A DNA stretch of 35,226 nucleotides, from NCBI GenBank assembly GCA_001899395.1, contig MOYD01000062.1, positions 13,162 through 48,387 of the forward strand, read 5' to 3'. The notes under the pieces were generated by a model. It worked only from the letters and a program-made list of their open reading frames with translations. It was not told the DNA's origin and did no database searches. Positions 1-7,891 of this stretch are shown here, piece by piece. The position numbers were made by a program, and so were the translations under genes. Positions within the stretch are counted from its first letter, which is position 1. Every line of letters begins with the position of its first letter. This DNA comes from Candidatus Gastranaerophilales bacterium Zag_111 (GTDB lineage: Bacteria; Cyanobacteriota; Vampirovibrionia; Gastranaerophilales; Gastranaerophilaceae).

Positions 1-328
1 TTTCATCATCACTCAGTGTAGAATTGTTAGAGTTTATTAAATCTCCAACTCCGGTAAGTTGTGTATTTGAACCCATTTTTGCAAAAATAGCTCCAAATCC
101 TTGAGCATCTGCAAAGCCTTGTCCGCCTAAAATGGCTGTACCCTGTTGCTGCATCGCGGACAGGTTGTTTAAAGCCATTTTCTTCTGGGTTTCAATCATT
201 TTACTGGTTGTTTCAATCTGGCGAGTTGCACGTCTCAATTTGGATTGAACGCGCATCATACGAGCTTGGAGCTGTCGTACCCGACGCCCTGCCGCTAGTT
301 TGCCAAATGCTCCTAATAAGAAACCCAT
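1..328 (-). CDS. Hypothetical protein, N-terminal part only
   Basis: Open reading frame on the minus strand, starting at ATG 328 and running off the left edge (109 codons visible). An AAGGAT ribosome site lies upstream of the ATG. The first residues are MGFLLGAFGKLAAGRRVRQ, a glycine/alanine-rich, basic start. A stretch rich in Arg, Gln, Met and Lys follows (about residues 15-60) that could form an amphipathic helix or coiled coil. A Gly/Gln/Ala-rich segment comes next, and the visible part ends in a Ser/Asn/Asp-rich stretch. No enzymatic motif was recognised and the family is unknown to me. It is divergent from the permease gene at 565. Confidence 0.7.
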   Translation of the reverse strand, partial: MGFLLGAFGKLAAGRRVRQLQARMMRVQSKLRRATRQIETTSKMIETQKKMALNNLSAMQQQGTAILGGQGFADAQGFGAIFAKMGSNTQLTGVGDLINSNNSTLSDDE

Positions 329-564
329 TGTTCTAGTATCCTTGTGTTAGTGTCCTCGTAATTATATAAAGTATTTATTTTCTTGATAATTGCCTTTTTA
401 TTGCCAACATGTTAAGAATTGTAACAATACTGTTCAATATTTTAGTATATACTTTGTATATAAGCCCTTGTATAATCAGGTATTTAAGCCTTTATACACC
501 AGTTGAAAATTTAACATGTTTTTTTTATTATTAATAAAAATTTTGTTAATGAAGGGATGGTTCC

Positions 565-1608
565 ATGCTAAAAAAGTTTTTTAATCCAAAAATTATTATT
601 TTTACAATATTAATAATTTCTTTGTTATTTTTAATGCCAAAAATTGCAGGACTGTTAATGATATTATTTGCATCATACGTATTTGCAGCTGCTTTAAACC
701 CGTTTGTAAATAAACTTCAAACAAAGATAAAAAATCGTGCAGCTTCGGCTTCAATTATTGTATTAGCGGCGATTGTTGCTCTATTTGCTTTGATTTTGCC
801 AATAATTGTAATGTGCTACAAAGAAATCGAGTTATTAATCGCAATAATGCCGCAAAAGGCTGCAAACCTTTATGCTTTTGTTACAAGTACAAAAATTTAC
901 GGTCATACCGTTGCAGAGTTTGTTCCAATGGATAATTTAGCAAACGCCGGCAGCACGCTTGCTCAAAACGTATTCAGTCAGTCTGTAAATATTACAATGG
1001 CGGCTGCACAAATGGTTTTTGTAACCTTGGCGCTTATGATGTTTATATATTATATTCTTGTTGATAAACAGTATTTGAGAGATAAGTTTATTGAATTTTT
1101 CCCGCCTGATTTAAAACAAAAAGCCGGTGATATATTATATAATATTACATCAAAAGTCGGAAACTACGTAAGAGCACAGGTTTTGTCAATGATAACCGTA
1201 GGTGTTATGGTAACTGTTTCTGTTGCGATTTTGGGAATTGAATATCCGATTTTACTTGGGTTAATTGCCGGTATCTGTGAAATTATCCCGGTTTTAGGTC
1301 CAACAATTGCTATTGCTGTTATTGTTGCCATTGCATTTCCTCTTGGTTGGGGCAAAATCACGCTTGCAGTTATCTTTTTCCTTGCAATCCAGCAAATTTC
1401 AAATTATATGATAAGACCGTTCTTGTTTGGTAAATTTATGGCACTTCACCCGATTACGATTATGGTTGCATTGTTTGTTGCAGAAGAATTTTTGGGTGTA
1501 TGGGGCGTAATTTTATCACCTGCAATTGCAGCTATGATATGCGTACTTATTGATGAACTTTACCTCAATCCAATGAATGCCAAGGAGCCGGAAAGCCATT
1601 TTGAGTAG
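565..1608 (+). CDS. AI-2E family transporter (PerM/YdiK-type permease)
   Basis: Integral membrane protein of 347 residues, close to the usual length of the AI-2E/PerM family (PF01594). Hydrophobic helices occupy about residues 9-45, 58-83, 145-170, 200-225 and several more to residue 330. The conserved family core around PILLGLIAGICEIIPVLGP is clear, followed by the ISNYMIRPFLFGKFMALHP segment typical of these proteins. Members are variously linked to autoinducer-2 export, Na+/H+ antiport or unknown substrates, so the substrate cannot be assigned. GAAGGG precedes the ATG at good distance. The 3' end overlaps the next gene by 32 bases, suggesting translational coupling with the radical SAM gene. 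Confidence 0.85.
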   Translation: MLKKFFNPKIIIFTILIISLLFLMPKIAGLLMILFASYVFAAALNPFVNKLQTKIKNRAASASIIVLAAIVALFALILPIIVMCYKEIELLIAIMPQKAANLYAFVTSTKIYGHTVAEFVPMDNLANAGSTLAQNVFSQSVNITMAAAQMVFVTLALMMFIYYILVDKQYLRDKFIEFFPPDLKQKAGDILYNITSKVGNYVRAQVLSMITVGVMVTVSVAILGIEYPILLGLIAGICEIIPVLGPTIAIAVIVAIAFPLGWGKITLAVIFFLAIQQISNYMIRPFLFGKFMALHPITIMVALFVAEEFLGVWGVILSPAIAAMICVLIDELYLNPMNAKEPESHFE

Positions 1609-3142
1609 CGAAACCTTTTTATATCAGCCTGTTATAAAGAAAAATTTTGACTGCCATATGTGGTTCTTATTCCCGGGTTGTGAGGCTTTTGCAATGTCAT
1701 CTTTAGGGTATTTATGGCTTTATCGGGCAATTGACATGCTTGACGGGGTTGAGATTGAACGGGTTTATTCTGATACTAAAACAACAAAGATTATGCGCGA
1801 CAAAATCTCTCTCATAGGCATTTCGTTCACGTTTGATACTGATTTTTTAGAAATATTCAAATTTTTAGAGAAAAATAAATTTGCCTTCAAAGCCGCTGAA
1901 CGCAAGCCAAGTGACCCGCTTATCTTTGCCGGCGGTCCTGTAATTACATCTAATCCTGAACCCTACCGTGAAATCTTTGACTTCATGATAATAGGCGACG
2001 GCGAGGGCGTAAATGTAGATGCAGTAAGAATTTGCCAAGAACTCCAAAATGCGCCCAAAGAAGCCATATTAAAAGCTCTTTCAAAAGTTGAGGGTATCTA
2101 TGTCCCGTCATTTTCTCAGCCACGGGTCAAAAAGCTTACCAAAAGGCTCTCAGAATGTATTTATACCCCGATAATCAGTGACAAAGCCTTTTTCCCTAAT
2201 ACATTTATCTTAGAAGTCGAGCGAGGCTGCGCAAACCGTTGCGGCTTCTGCCTTGCGTCATATATGAATTTGCCAATTCGTTTTGTTGAATACGAAAAAA
2301 TCATTGCTAGCTTAGATTTAGGATTACAATATACCAATAAAATCGCGCTTTTGGGGGCTCAAATTACCGCCCATCCCCGATTTAAGGATGTTTGCAAGTA
2401 TGTAGAAAAGCGAATTGACGGCGGCGAACAAATAAATATGAGCGTTTCATCTTTGCGGGTTGATTCGTTTATCCCGGAAATTGTTAATACACTTGTAAAA
2501 GCCGGACAAAAAAACTTAACCCTGGCAATTGAAGCCGGCAGCGAGCGTTTGAGACGTGTCATTAACAAAAACCTTACAGAAGAACAAATTTATAAAGCGA
2601 TTGATGTGGCAATACAATGCGGGCTTCATGGGATGAAATTCTACGGTATGATTGGACTTCCAACAGAAAATCAGGAAGATATCGAAGAAATAGTTAATCT
2701 TACCCGCCGAATTAAGGAAAAATACAAGCGTTTTGACATATCTTTCGGGTTTTCAACCTTTGTTCCTAAAGCAAATACGCCATTTCAGTGGTTTGGAAGG
2801 GACAGTGAAAAGTCGCTTGATGCCAAGACAAATTATCTGAAAAAAGAATTGCATAAACTTGGGGTTCAAGTAAGCGTTTCCAGCGCAAAATGGGACTATT
2901 ATCAGGCGGTTTTATCACGCGGTGACAGTAATTTGACTGATTATATAATAGAAGTCTACAAACAGGGCGGCAAAATCGGCGCATTCAAAAAAGCAGCAAA
3001 AACTTTGGGAATTGATACAGATTATTATGCCTTAGAAACTTATGAGTATGATAAGTCTTTACCTTGGGATTTCATTGACATTCGCCCGGGGAAAGACTTT
3101 TTGATAAGCGAAAGCAAAAGACTTGTTTCTATCACGTCCTAG
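1577..3142 (+). CDS. Radical SAM protein with B12-binding-like N-terminal domain
   Basis: 521-residue protein. The radical SAM cluster motif CxxxCxxC is at C218, C222 and C225 ([11 protein letters not shown]) and should bind the [4Fe-4S] cluster that cleaves S-adenosylmethionine. About residues 25-150 resemble a cobalamin-binding Rossmann domain ([16 protein letters not shown], then FMIIGDGEG), as in the B12-binding-domain radical SAM group. The usual B12-ligand DxHxxG motif was not seen, so cobalamin use is uncertain. The TIM-barrel part has the expected [23 protein letters not shown] and [16 protein letters not shown] segments. The substrate is unknown. The ATG at 1577 lies inside the preceding gene without a clear ribosome site. 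AGGAG at 1583-1587 precedes an in-frame TTG at 1601, so the true start may be slightly downstream. It ends convergently with mscL. Confidence 0.8.
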   Translation: MPRSRKAILSSETFLYQPVIKKNFDCHMWFLFPGCEAFAMSSLGYLWLYRAIDMLDGVEIERVYSDTKTTKIMRDKISLIGISFTFDTDFLEIFKFLEKNKFAFKAAERKPSDPLIFAGGPVITSNPEPYREIFDFMIIGDGEGVNVDAVRICQELQNAPKEAILKALSKVEGIYVPSFSQPRVKKLTKRLSECIYTPIISDKAFFPNTFILEVERGCANRCGFCLASYMNLPIRFVEYEKIIASLDLGLQYTNKIALLGAQITAHPRFKDVCKYVEKRIDGGEQINMSVSSLRVDSFIPEIVNTLVKAGQKNLTLAIEAGSERLRRVINKNLTEEQIYKAIDVAIQCGLHGMKFYGMIGLPTENQEDIEEIVNLTRRIKEKYKRFDISFGFSTFVPKANTPFQWFGRDSEKSLDAKTNYLKKELHKLGVQVSVSSAKWDYYQAVLSRGDSNLTDYIIEVYKQGGKIGAFKKAAKTLGIDTDYYALETYEYDKSLPWDFIDIRPGKDFLISESKRLVSITS

Positions 3143-3615
3143 AGTGTTGATGTACAGTTTGGACATTTTGTTGCTCTAGCATCAATTGTTGTAAAGCAGT
3201 ATGGGCATTCTTTTGTTGCCAGCGCTGCTGCTGCGTCATCGGTTTTCTTATCCGCTCTTAGTTTATTTATCATTTTTATTAGGAGAAATACCGCAAAAGA
3301 AACAATAACAAAGCTTATCAGGGTATTTATAAAAACTCCGTAGTTGATTGTGACCGCGCCTGCTGCTTGTGCTGCATCAAGGCTTGGATAGTGAACCCAT
3401 TTCCCGTTATAATCAGGTAAGACAAAGTATAATTTTGAAAAATCAACTTTTCCTAAAATCCACCCTAGCGGCGGCATAATAATATCTTTAACCAAAGAAT
3501 CTACGATTTTTCCAAATGCAGCACCGATAATTATACCAACAGCCATGTCAATGACATTTCCGCGCATAGCAAAGGTTTTGAACTCATCAGCGTATTTTTT
3601 CAATCTTTTTAGCAT
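3139..3615 (-). CDS. mscL: Large-conductance mechanosensitive channel MscL with C-terminal zinc ribbon
   Basis: 158 residues from ATG 3615, chosen because GGAGAG sits six bases upstream; a longer in-frame start at 3645 lacks a ribosome site. The start [20 protein letters not shown] leads into the pore helix [19 protein letters not shown], the MscL signature. A periplasmic loop (about 55-90) and the second transmembrane helix (about 93-115) follow. The channel opens under membrane tension and releases solutes on osmotic downshock. After a short Ala/Asp linker the C-terminus carries CPYC and CPNC (Cys 137, 140, 151, 154), a probable zinc ribbon replacing or following the usual cytoplasmic helix. 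The stop codon overlaps that of the radical SAM gene at a shared CTAG. Confidence 0.93.
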   Translation of the reverse strand: MLKRLKKYADEFKTFAMRGNVIDMAVGIIIGAAFGKIVDSLVKDIIMPPLGWILGKVDFSKLYFVLPDYNGKWVHYPSLDAAQAAGAVTINYGVFINTLISFVIVSFAVFLLIKMINKLRADKKTDDAAAALATKECPYCFTTIDARATKCPNCTSTL

Positions 3616-3680
3616 AAATTTCTCTCCATAAGTAACGATAAGCAATTATAACCGGTGGAAACTTCATTGTCAAACCACGG

Positions 3681-4379
3681 CTAGGGATTATATTTGATTA
3701 AATCTTTTACTACTTCGCTGGCAATAATAAGTCCGGCAGCAGGCGGCACAAACGCATTACTTCCAGGAACTTTTGGTGCTGTGGCGGTTGGTTTTATTGG
3801 GATTTCTTTAGAGTAAACGACTTTGACATTTTTAATCCCGCGTTTTTTGAGTTCTGTTCTAATCACCCGTGCAAGCGGACAAACCGATGTTTTGGAAATA
3901 TCCGTAACTTCAAGCATTGCGGGGTTCATCTTGTTTCCTGCTCCCATGGCGCAAATTATCGGAACTCCGACAGACTTTGATTTTTCAATTAAAGCAAGTT
4001 TTGCACTTACTGTATCAATTGCATCAACTACATAGTCATAAACTGTAAAGTCAAACGTATCAGCATTTTCCGGTGTAAAAAAAGTTTGATATGTCTTTAC
4101 AGCTACATTGGGGTTAATTTCAAGAATTCGTTGTTTTGCAGCTTCAACTTTTGGCATGCCAAGGGTTTGGTGAGTTGCGATAATTTGCCGGTTTAAATTT
4201 GACAGGAAAACTTCATCACTATCAATTAAATCAATTGCGCCGATTCCGCTTCTTATAAGCGCTTCCACCACATATCCCCCGACACCCCCTATTCCAAAGA
4301 CGGCTATTCTGGAGTTTTGAAGTTTTTCAAGCGCCTGTGTGCCTATAAGTAGTTCTAATCGTGAAAACTGTTCTGTCAT
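3681..4379 (-). CDS. tcdA: tRNA threonylcarbamoyladenosine dehydratase (TcdA/CsdL-like)
   Basis: 232-residue member of the ThiF/MoeB/HesA E1-like family. The nucleotide-binding loop GIGGVGGYVVEALIRSGIG lies near residues 29-47. It is followed by the family's IDLIDSDEVFLSNLNRQ (DxDxVxxxNxNRQ) and the later VDAIDTVSAKLALI segment. The CPLARVIRTELKKRGI stretch and the C-terminal PGSNAFVPPAAGLIIASEV segment fit TcdA rather than ThiF or MoeB. TcdA uses ATP to cyclise t6A37 in tRNA to ct6A. Interestingly tsaD, which makes the t6A substrate, is also in this window but not adjacent. It reads toward mscL, 65 bases apart, possibly cotranscribed. Confidence 0.85.
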   Translation of the reverse strand: MTEQFSRLELLIGTQALEKLQNSRIAVFGIGGVGGYVVEALIRSGIGAIDLIDSDEVFLSNLNRQIIATHQTLGMPKVEAAKQRILEINPNVAVKTYQTFFTPENADTFDFTVYDYVVDAIDTVSAKLALIEKSKSVGVPIICAMGAGNKMNPAMLEVTDISKTSVCPLARVIRTELKKRGIKNVKVVYSKEIPIKPTATAPKVPGSNAFVPPAAGLIIASEVVKDLIKYNP

Positions 4380-4399
4380 ATTGTTTATTATAAAACAAA

Positions 4400-4630
4400 T
4401 TAAGATTTTTTAGAAACAAATTTAATTCCGATTTGGTTAAGAGCTTCTTTAAAATTTTCGCAAACGTTGGAAACTTCAATCCATTTGTTATGGAAAATTG
4501 CAGGCTTTTTGTGCTTGTTTACTAAATCAAGAACTTCATTATATAAATATTGACGTCCTTTGTTAAGATTTTGAGGCACGATAATATCAGCCCTTGGGGT
4601 AAATGTTGGGGTAGTTTTAGCTATTCTCAT
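4400..4630 (-). CDS. Small hypothetical protein (76 aa)
   Basis: A 76-residue basic protein with a strong AGGAG site upstream of its ATG at 4630. The N-terminus is Thr/Pro-rich (IAKTTPTFTPRADIIVPQNL). The rest is helical-looking, with YLYNEVLDLVNKHKKPAIFH and ENFKEALNQIGIKFV. No cysteine cluster, signal peptide or membrane segment is present, and I do not recognise the family. It lies 20 bases before tcdA on the same strand and may form a short operon with tcdA and mscL. Confidence 0.65.
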   Translation of the reverse strand: MRIAKTTPTFTPRADIIVPQNLNKGRQYLYNEVLDLVNKHKKPAIFHNKWIEVSNVCENFKEALNQIGIKFVSKKS

Positions 4631-4768
4631 TTTGAAAATTCTCCTTTTCTCTATAATATCATAAAAACTGTAAAAATATTTTTTGCTTCTTTACAAACCT
4701 GACAAAAAAATACTGTACAATAAAATTCCTGAGAACTCTTGGGGTAATAGGCATATCGCCTAGCAAAG
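4631..4768 (-). other. Gap between etfA and the 76-aa gene, with small hairpins
   Basis: Short AT-rich gap after etfA. On the minus strand, two small back-to-back hairpins lie near 4749-4772 (TAGC-TTT-GCTA and TAGGC-GATAT-GCCTA), followed by a CCAAGAGTTCTCAGG segment and a weak T-rich run. They might end etfA transcription, but no long-stem intrinsic terminator is evident. A promoter for the 76-aa gene should lie here; GATATTATAG near 4640-4650 (minus strand) is a possible -10 without a convincing -35. Confidence 0.3.
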
Positions 4769-5764
4769 CTATCCGTGGTAGTTTAGATACGCCGGTAGGA
4801 TTTCAAATACATCGCCAACAATTCCTGTGTCTGCAATGTCAAAAATAGGGGCGTTTTCATCATTGTTGATTGCAATAATATGTTCAGAACCGCTCATCCC
4901 AACAGTATGCTGGATTGCTCCTGAAATTCCGCAAGCAATATAAACTCGCGGTTTTACGGTTTTGCCGGTTTGTCCTACTTGAATTGATTGCGGCGCCAGA
5001 CCCATTTCAACTGCAGTGCGGGTTGCAGCAACTGTTGCGCCGATTGAGCCGGCAAATTTTTTTAACAGTTCAAACCCTTTTTCATTTTTCATTCCTTTGC
5101 CGCCGGCAACAATTATTTCGGCTGAATCAAGGTCATTTATTACTGTATCAATTGTTTTTTTGAAGTCCACTATTTCTACATTATTTTTGAGGTAAGAAAT
5201 ATTAACAGGACATGAAACAATCTCAGTTTGGACAAAACAGTCTTGCTGATTGACTTTAAACACATTTGGTCGAACCGTTGCCATTTGCGGATAGGTTTTA
5301 CATAAAATCGTTGCCATTAGTTGACCGCCAAAAGTCGGACGTGTTGCTGCAAGCTGCCCTTTTTCGTTTATATCAAGCTCAATACAATCTGCTGTCAATC
5401 CTGTTCCAAGAGCTCCGGAGACGCGCGGTGCAAGGTCTCGTCCTTGGTTTGTTGCACCGATTAGCAATATCTCAGGTTTTATTACGCCTACTAAATCAAC
5501 TAAAAGTTTTGAATAATAATCTGTTGAATAGTTTGCAAGCTTTTCATCTTCAAAGCAGTAAACTTTATTAACACCTTTGTTTTGAAATGCTTCAGTAAAC
5601 GTCCGGGTAAGTCCCGGGCGGCAAAAAATTACAGCATTCACTTCAGCACCGTTAAGTTTTTTACTGAGTTCTTTAGCCTTGTCAACAAGTTCAAAAAACA
5701 CTGTATGAATGTAATCTTCACGCGTTACCTGAGCATAAATTAATATCCCTGAATATTCACTCAT
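4769..5764 (-). CDS. etfA: Electron transfer flavoprotein subunit alpha
   Basis: 331 residues from ATG 5764, chosen because GGGAGG lies just upstream and the ATG overlaps the etfB stop by eight bases; an upstream in-frame start at 5788 is less likely. The C-terminal FAD-binding domain is textbook: GQTGKTVKPRVYIACGISG, then IQHTVGMSGSEHIIAINNDE and ADTGIVGDVFEILP. EtfA carries one FAD and, with EtfB, passes electrons between acyl-CoA-type or other flavoprotein dehydrogenases and a reductase. No acyl-CoA dehydrogenase gene is in the window. It is last in a minus-strand operon with an NfnA-like reductase, a small cysteine protein and etfB. Confidence 0.95.
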   Translation of the reverse strand: MSEYSGILIYAQVTREDYIHTVFFELVDKAKELSKKLNGAEVNAVIFCRPGLTRTFTEAFQNKGVNKVYCFEDEKLANYSTDYYSKLLVDLVGVIKPEILLIGATNQGRDLAPRVSGALGTGLTADCIELDINEKGQLAATRPTFGGQLMATILCKTYPQMATVRPNVFKVNQQDCFVQTEIVSCPVNISYLKNNVEIVDFKKTIDTVINDLDSAEIIVAGGKGMKNEKGFELLKKFAGSIGATVAATRTAVEMGLAPQSIQVGQTGKTVKPRVYIACGISGAIQHTVGMSGSEHIIAINNDENAPIFDIADTGIVGDVFEILPAYLNYHG

Positions 5765-6554
5765 CGCAACCTCCCGAATGTTTTTCAATTGTTTCTCTCA
5801 AGAGTTGAACGCTGTCCGCGGTATTCATTTTGTATTTTTTTGCATTGTGAGTTGAAACATTGCGAAAAGCTTTGCTTACATAAGTTGGAGAACCTTTAAT
5901 CCCTGTTTTTTCAGGTGTTAAGCCAATATCTTCCATTGTACAAATTCTTACGGGCTTTTTAGCTGCTGAAATTATTCCATTAATTTTTGCCCTGCAGGTT
6001 TCAAAATCCTGTTTCATGACACAAATAAGCGCCGGTGTGGATACTTTTACGGTCTCAATGCCGTCTTCAAGCTCGCGGGTAAGTGTTAAGTTTTTATCTG
6101 AACAATCAATGCAGTCTTTGACATAAGTTACCTGAGGTATATCAAGAAAATTCGCAATCGCGGGACCGGTTTGAGCCGTATCACCGTCAACTGCAAATTG
6201 CCCGCATACAATCAAGTCAAAATCCGGCATTACCGTTCGGATTGCTCGAGATATTGTAAGCCCTGTTGCGTAAGTGTCTGAGCCTGCAAATTTTTTATCA
6301 GAGATTAAAACCGCGCTGTCACATCCAAGCGCCATTGTTTTTCTGAGCATGCTTTCAGCTTGCGTTGGTCCCATTGTAAAAACCGTAATATGAGAACCTT
6401 CAATTTGTGATTTTAGATTAAGTGCAAGTTCTGCAGCATAAGTGTCATAAGGATTTATAACACTTTCCACCCCTTCTCTTTGTATGGTATTATGTTCTGT
6501 CCACTTGATATCTGTAGTGTCAGGAACCTGTTTTATACACAATGCGATTTTCAT
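5757..6554 (-). CDS. etfB: Electron transfer flavoprotein subunit beta
   Basis: 265 residues starting MKIALCIKQVPDTTDIKW, the standard EtfB N-terminus. Family segments seen are INPYDTYAAELALNLK, VFTMGPTQAESMLRKTMALG and CGQFAVDGDTAQTGPAIANF. The last resembles the adenine-nucleotide/FAD-binding loop found in bifurcating ETFs, where it reads CGRQAIDGDTAQVGP. Whether this ETF truly bifurcates cannot be told by eye. It pairs with EtfA (eight-base overlap) and follows the small Cys-rich gene by seven bases, so the set is one transcription unit. The C-terminus (about residues 225-265) extends as a mostly helical tail. Confidence 0.95.
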   Translation of the reverse strand: MKIALCIKQVPDTTDIKWTEHNTIQREGVESVINPYDTYAAELALNLKSQIEGSHITVFTMGPTQAESMLRKTMALGCDSAVLISDKKFAGSDTYATGLTISRAIRTVMPDFDLIVCGQFAVDGDTAQTGPAIANFLDIPQVTYVKDCIDCSDKNLTLTRELEDGIETVKVSTPALICVMKQDFETCRAKINGIISAAKKPVRICTMEDIGLTPEKTGIKGSPTYVSKAFRNVSTHNAKKYKMNTADSVQLLRETIEKHSGGCDE

Positions 6555-6561
6555 AATTTAA

Positions 6562-6741
6562 TTATTGCTGTTTTGCACGTTGTTTTTGATTAGCTTCAAG
6601 CAGTGCATTGTATGCTAATAAATACATAGAACACTTTTGAACGCTTGGAACATACCATGCGCATTTAGTTTGGCTGCATACCATATCAATACCTGAATTT
6701 ATACTAATTAACGGACAAACCGGAATATCATTTTTTCCCAT
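6562..6741 (-). CDS. Small four-cysteine protein (59 aa), putative metal-binding
   Basis: Short minus-strand gene with ATG at 6741, an AGGAGAG ribosome site upstream, and stop at 6562-6564. The protein begins MGKNDIPVCPLISINSG and has four cysteines, C9, C22, C27 and C37, in the arrangement C-P-x11-C-x4-C-A-W-Y-x7-C. The spacing looks like a small zinc or iron-sulphur site; the C-terminal 20 residues form a basic, Gln-rich helix. It is only seven bases from both the NfnA-like gene and etfB, so it is very likely cotranslated with them. I do not recognise a named family. Role as an electron carrier or assembly partner is inference from context. Confidence 0.75.
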   Translation of the reverse strand: MGKNDIPVCPLISINSGIDMVCSQTKCAWYVPSVQKCSMYLLAYNALLEANQKQRAKQQ

Positions 6742-6748
6742 ATCTTTG

Positions 6749-7597
6749 CTACTCTCCTATATTTTGTGCTTGTTTTAGTAAGTTACAATTTTCACTGCGT
6801 TTACGCTCTTGGTCTTTATAAATCCTTGTTCTGTTGATAACTTCATCAAAATCAATCTTGTGGGCGTCAAAATCAGGTCCGTCAACACACGCAAATTTTG
6901 TTTCGCCTCCAACAGTAACCCTGCAAGCTCCGCACATTCCTGTACCGTCTACCATTATCGGATTCATGCTTGCTTCAGTGTAAATGCCTTTATCTCTTGT
7001 TAAATCAGCAACCGCTCTCATCATTGGCATTGGACCAACCGCGATTACATAGTCAACTTTTTCTCTGTCAATAATATCTTTTAAAACAGTTGTTCCAAAA
7101 CCTTTTATCCCGTATGAGCCGTCATCTGTTGTCAAATAAAGTTCAGAACATGCTGTTTTCATCTTGTCTTCCCAAAATAGTAAGTCTTTTGTTCTGGCAC
7201 CGGAAATCATATAAACTTTGTTTCCTGCTTCTTTTAATGCCTTTGAAATAAGATAGCATGGCGCTGCTCCATATCCTCCAGCAACACATACTGCTGTTCC
7301 GTAGTTTTTGATGTCTGTTGGTTTACCTAAAGGACCAACAATATCAATAAGCTCATCACCTGCATTGAGCTGTGCAAGTTTTTTGGTAGAATAACCCACA
7401 GCCATGAAAACAAGAGTTAGTTCACCTTTTTCTTTATCAACATCAGCGATTGTTAAAGGCACGCGCTCGCCGTCTTCTTCAACCCTGAATATTATAAATT
7501 GACCCGCTTTTGCATTTCTGACAACATATGGCGCGTCAACAGTTATCTCAAATTGGTTTGGACAAATTTCTTTTTTTGAAAGTATTTTATAGCCCAT
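6749..7597 (-). CDS. NfnA/SudB-like FAD- and [2Fe-2S]-containing ferredoxin-NAD(P)+ reductase subunit
   Basis: 282 residues from ATG 7597, preceded by GGTGGAGAG; a GTG at 7609 would start inside that ribosome site. The order of domains is a ferredoxin reductase-type FAD domain (RVPLTIADVD at about 45-54), a nucleotide-binding domain (VCVAGGYGAAPCYLI, about 103-117), and a C-terminal [2Fe-2S] site with C222, C225 and C237 plus nearby D217 (VDGTGMCGACRVTVGG). Known NfnA proteins bind this cluster with one Asp and three Cys. It is the small subunit of NADH-dependent ferredoxin:NADP+ oxidoreductase or sulfide dehydrogenase, and also resembles dihydroorotate dehydrogenase electron-transfer subunits. 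The large GltD-like partner is not adjacent; etfBA are downstream instead. Confidence 0.85.
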   Translation of the reverse strand: MGYKILSKKEICPNQFEITVDAPYVVRNAKAGQFIIFRVEEDGERVPLTIADVDKEKGELTLVFMAVGYSTKKLAQLNAGDELIDIVGPLGKPTDIKNYGTAVCVAGGYGAAPCYLISKALKEAGNKVYMISGARTKDLLFWEDKMKTACSELYLTTDDGSYGIKGFGTTVLKDIIDREKVDYVIAVGPMPMMRAVADLTRDKGIYTEASMNPIMVDGTGMCGACRVTVGGETKFACVDGPDFDAHKIDFDEVINRTRIYKDQERKRSENCNLLKQAQNIGE

Positions 7598-7622
7598 TTT
7601 TCTCTCCACCTTATTTAATCGT

Positions 7623-7651
7623 ATTATACTATAAATTTGAAATTTTGTATA
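7623..7651 (-). promoter_or_regulatory. Predicted promoter of the NfnA-etf operon
   Basis: On the minus strand, TATACA (7651-7646), a 17-base spacer and a perfect TATAAT (7628-7623) lie about 25 bases before the start codon. This is a sigma70-type arrangement judged by eye. Confidence 0.6.
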
Positions 7652-7662
7652 TACACTTAATC

Positions 7663-7690
7663 TTGACAGAATTATCGTACATTTTACACT
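7663..7690 (+). promoter_or_regulatory. Candidate distal promoter for the lytic transglycosylase gene
   Basis: TTGACA (7663-7668), a 16-base spacer, then TACACT (7685-7690). It would give a leader of about 195 bases before the TTG start at 7892. It faces away from the minus-strand operon promoter. Confidence 0.4.
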
Positions 7691-7764
7691 AAATGTTACA
7701 AATGTAAAGTCCTTGTTATGAGCGGGTTTTAGCTATGTCAAAATTGCAAATTTTCTCCATGGGG

Positions 7765-7792
7765 TTGAAATTTTAAATTTTTGTAATATTAT
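7765..7792 (+). promoter_or_regulatory. Candidate proximal promoter for the lytic transglycosylase gene
   Basis: TTGAAA (7765-7770), a 16-base spacer and TATTAT (7787-7792), giving a leader of about 90 bases. Two promoters in tandem are possible; no riboswitch-like structure was recognised in the leader. Confidence 0.45.
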
Positions 7793-7891
7793 GGTTACAT
7801 AAACACATTCAAAAAAGACGAAATCTTATCAAAAAGTAAGAACAAAAAGTAGTTTTTGGAGAATTTCAATTTACAACTAGAGGATTACATT

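Noticed and set aside
3616-3645. Longer N-terminus for MscL starting at 3645
   Set aside because: The added residues do not match the family, and the ribosome site points to ATG 3615.
5266-5571. Plus-strand ORFs opposite etfA (also 4915-5163)
   Set aside because: Antisense to well-conserved etfA coding sequence; composition is that of a reversed frame.
7598-7609. GTG start at 7609 for the NfnA-like gene
   Set aside because: It lies inside the GGTGGAGAG ribosome site for ATG 7597.
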